This document shows positions 3,623 through 5,578 of a stretch of DNA of 5,578 bases, piece after piece (positions within the stretch are counted from its first letter, which is position 1; each line of letters begins with the position of its first letter). The position numbers and the translations under genes are program-made. Below the pieces are notes generated by a model. That model was given only the letters and a program-made list of their open reading frames with translations, was not told where the DNA came from and made no database searches. Origin of the DNA: Microbacterium sp. (GTDB lineage: Bacteria; Actinomycetota; Actinomycetes; Actinomycetales; Microbacteriaceae). The DNA lies in NCBI GenBank assembly GCA_029267645.1, contig JAJUIM010000142.1, positions 1 to 5,578 of the forward strand. Reading direction: 5' to 3'.

Positions 3623-5578
3623 TTGAGCTCCACACGCAAGAGAGGCGCGCTGCTCAGCGCGTTCGGCGCCGCTGCGGCACTCGCTGCGGGCGGCCTGGTC
3701 GTCGCTCCGGCAGCCGCAGAGGAAGGCGCACCCACGGCGTCCATCGACGACAAGGCCTTCGTGAAGGAGGCTTTCGCCGCCGAGGGCGTCACCGCGGTCG
3801 TGACCGACGGTCAGAACGTCATCATCAAGCGCGCCGCTGGCGACTCGGGCGAGGGCGGCATCTCCGCGCTCTCCGCTGAGGCGACCGGAGCCGAGAAGCT
3901 CCAGGCGCAGTACAGCAACGTCGTCATCCAGGACGAGGCTGAGCCACTCGTGCCGAAGGAGGCCAACGAGCTGGTCGGCGGCGCCGGCTACGTCGGCGAG
4001 TTGGCGGGCAGCATCTACACCTGCTCCACCGGTTTCACCGCCTGGTCGCCCGAGGGCGAGCCGGCGGTTGTCACAGCGGGCCACTGCACGAGCGACGGCG
4101 CCATCACCGACGTCTCGCGCTCGGTGCCCTCGCAGGAGGAGGCCGTCGGCGGCCCGGGCTTCGTGGCCTGGGACGCGCTCGGCACCTTCGGCTTCAACCA
4201 GTTCGGCGGCCCGGGCAACTCGACGTCGCAGGACACCGAGAACGACCGCCTGACCGACGTCGCGATCATCGACGACATCAACCCCGAGCTGGTCCCCCGC
4301 CCCGAGATCACTGATTGGACGACGGCGTCGAGCGATGACCTCGCCGCGTCGACGACCAAGGTCAGCTCGGTCGGCACGGCGCAGATCGGCGACACGATCG
4401 AGCGCAGCGGCCGCACGACCGGCCGCCAGGCCGGCCAGGTCATCGAGACCGGCTACTACATGGTCGACGACCGCGTCGTCTACGGCCACGCTGCCGAGCA
4501 GATCGGCGACGAGCCCCTCGTGCTGAGCGGTGACTCGGGCGGATCCGTCGTCGTCGGCGAAACCGCCGTCGGCGTCGTCAGCGGCGGCACGCAGGCCGGC
4601 GACATCCTCGTCTTCACCGACCTCGAGTACGCGCTCGACACGATCACCGAGCAGACGGGCGCGCCCTACCAGATCGCGCTCGACATCGCGGAGCCCTCGG
4701 TCACCGAGGCGTCCTCCGAGGTCGGCGGCACGTTCCAGGGCGAGGCCCCCGCGAACGCCGAGGTCACCATCACGGGCGACATCGAGGCGACCGTGACGGC
4801 CGACGACAACGGCGTGTTCTCGTTCGAGGCCCCCGGCGAGGTCGGCAGCTTCGACATCGCGCTGCAGGCCAAGCAGGGCTTCAACGTCTCGGAGAAGGTC
4901 AACGCGACCGTCGAGACGACCGCCGTCCAGCTCGACGCCCCGGGCATCACGAGCCCCGAGAACGAGTCGACCACGACCGAGGCCGTGACGCAGATCACGG
5001 GCACCGGTCATCCGGGCGCCACCGTCACCCTCCAGGGCGACGCCGAGGGCACCGCGACGGTCGGCGAGGACGGCACGTGGTCGGTCGCGACGGAGCTCGG
5101 CTTCGGCGCGTACACGGTCGGCGTGACGCAGTCGCTGTCCGGCACCGAGTCGGACGCTCGCTGGGTCTCGTTCCAGGTCGTTCCCGGCGCTCCGACGATC
5201 GTGACGCCGACTGACGGCGGCCAGTTCGTCGAGGGCGAGCTGCCCGGCGTCGTGGGCGAGTCGCCCATCAACGGCGCGACCGTTTCGGTCGACATCGAGG
5301 GCCCCGAGGCCGCTTCGGCCCAGCTGCAGGCACTGCGTGACGCGGGCGACGCCACCGTCGCCGACGGCACGTGGCGCGTCGACTTCCCGGAGCAGCTCGT
5401 TCCGGGCGCCTACACGGTGACGGCGACGCAGTCGATCGACGGCGTGTCGAGCGCTCCCGTCTCGGTCTCCTTCGAGGTCGTCGGCGCGACGGCCCCGCCG
5501 GAGGAGGAGCCGGGTGACGAGGGCAACGGCGGCGGCGAGAACCCGGGCGACCAGCCCGGTGACGAGCAGCCCGGCGAC
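3623..5578 (+). CDS. Secreted trypsin-like (S1) serine protease with Ig-like repeats (partial, 3' end outside window)
   Basis: From TTG 3623, 652 codons run to the window edge without a stop. Residues 1-32 form a signal peptide (MSSTRKR, hydrophobic core, cut after APAAA). Residues 33 to about 125 look like a pro-region. The catalytic domain (about 126-346) shows C134 in CSTGF, TAGHC with His154, DVAII with Asp212, and GDSGG with Ser305, a complete S1 triad in the style of bacterial streptogrisin/alpha-lytic-type proteases. C134 and C155 are the only cysteines and probably form the disulfide near the histidine. Three Ig-like beta repeats follow (about 349-435, 439-520, 523-620), the last two sharing DGTW and YTV-x-TQS motifs. 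The tail from 622 is rich in Pro, Gly, Asp and Glu (PGDQPGDEQPGD), typical just before a wall anchor or membrane segment, which would lie beyond the window. It cleaves proteins outside the cell or at the surface; substrate unknown. Confidence 0.93.
   Translation, partial: MSSTRKRGALLSAFGAAAALAAGGLVVAPAAAEEGAPTASIDDKAFVKEAFAAEGVTAVVTDGQNVIIKRAAGDSGEGGISALSAEATGAEKLQAQYSNVVIQDEAEPLVPKEANELVGGAGYVGELAGSIYTCSTGFTAWSPEGEPAVVTAGHCTSDGAITDVSRSVPSQEEAVGGPGFVAWDALGTFGFNQFGGPGNSTSQDTENDRLTDVAIIDDINPELVPRPEITDWTTASSDDLAASTTKVSSVGTAQIGDTIERSGRTTGRQAGQVIETGYYMVDDRVVYGHAAEQIGDEPLVLSGDSGGSVVVGETAVGVVSGGTQAGDILVFTDLEYALDTITEQTGAPYQIALDIAEPSVTEASSEVGGTFQGEAPANAEVTITGDIEATVTADDNGVFSFEAPGEVGSFDIALQAKQGFNVSEKVNATVETTAVQLDAPGITSPENESTTTEAVTQITGTGHPGATVTLQGDAEGTATVGEDGTWSVATELGFGAYTVGVTQSLSGTESDARWVSFQVVPGAPTIVTPTDGGQFVEGELPGVVGESPINGATVSVDIEGPEAASAQLQALRDAGDATVADGTWRVDFPEQLVPGAYTVTATQSIDGVSSAPVSVSFEVVGATAPPEEEPGDEGNGGGENPGDQPGDEQPGD
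5486..5578 (+). repeat. Acidic Pro/Gly/Asp low-complexity tail of the protease
   Basis: Residues 622-652 of the protease change from folded Ig-like sequence to TAPPEEEPGDEGNGGG and then short PGD-type units (ENPGD, DQPGD, EQPGD). It is cut by the window edge. Such tails commonly act as flexible spacers before a sortase signal or C-terminal transmembrane helix; which of these applies cannot be seen. Confidence 0.6.

Noticed and set aside
3514..3879. Plus-strand frame overlapping the protease N-terminus
   Set aside because: Becomes Arg-rich as soon as the true protease frame begins; no ribosome site fits its start as well as that of TTG 3623.
3482..5011. Minus-strand frame of 509 codons opposite the protease
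   Set aside because: Low-complexity Asp/Arg/Leu/Gly composition typical of an antisense frame in high-GC DNA; the plus strand has a full S1 catalytic triad.

Overview
The window is high-GC DNA with strong G/C bias at third codon positions, actinobacterial Shine-Dalgarno sites and one TTG start. This suggests a high-GC Actinomycetota bacterium. The style of the surface proteins (Pro/Glu/Thr stalks, Ig-like repeats, a Gly/Asp/Pro-rich tail) recalls Microbacteriaceae, but that family placement is inference.

Layout. Bases 2-52 (+) look like the last 16 codons of a gene entering from the left; its stop overlaps the stop of the next gene, which converges on it. Bases 49-2745 (-) encode a very large one-chain regulator: an ECF-type sigma factor (regions 2 and 4), a zinc-finger anti-sigma-like segment (H-X3-C-X2-C), hydrophobic membrane segments, a beta-rich domain, a Pro/Glu/Thr stalk of about 187 residues, a fibronectin type III domain and a beta-rich C-terminus. 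Bases 2746-3040 hold its probable promoter, some small inverted repeats and a perfect 15-bp-stem terminator belonging to the next gene. Bases 3041-3430 (-) encode a small META/HslJ-like lipoprotein. A 192-bp divergent intergenic region (3431-3622) carries a 7-8-7 palindrome. From a TTG at 3623 (+) to the end of the window runs a secreted trypsin-like (S1) serine protease with signal peptide, probable pro-region, catalytic triad, three Ig-like repeats and the start of an acidic Pro/Gly/Asp tail; its 3' end lies outside.

How they may work together. All three main products have a part predicted outside the membrane: a membrane-anchored sigma factor with a surface stalk, a lipoprotein and a surface or secreted protease. 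The best candidate for an unusual system is the first: transcription factor, anti-sigma-like module, membrane anchor and extracellular adhesive or sensory domain fused in one polypeptide, implying that an outside signal or proteolysis would have to release the sigma domains. A role for the neighbouring protease in that release is speculation from proximity only. No RNA genes, CRISPR arrays, insertion sequences or phage features were seen.
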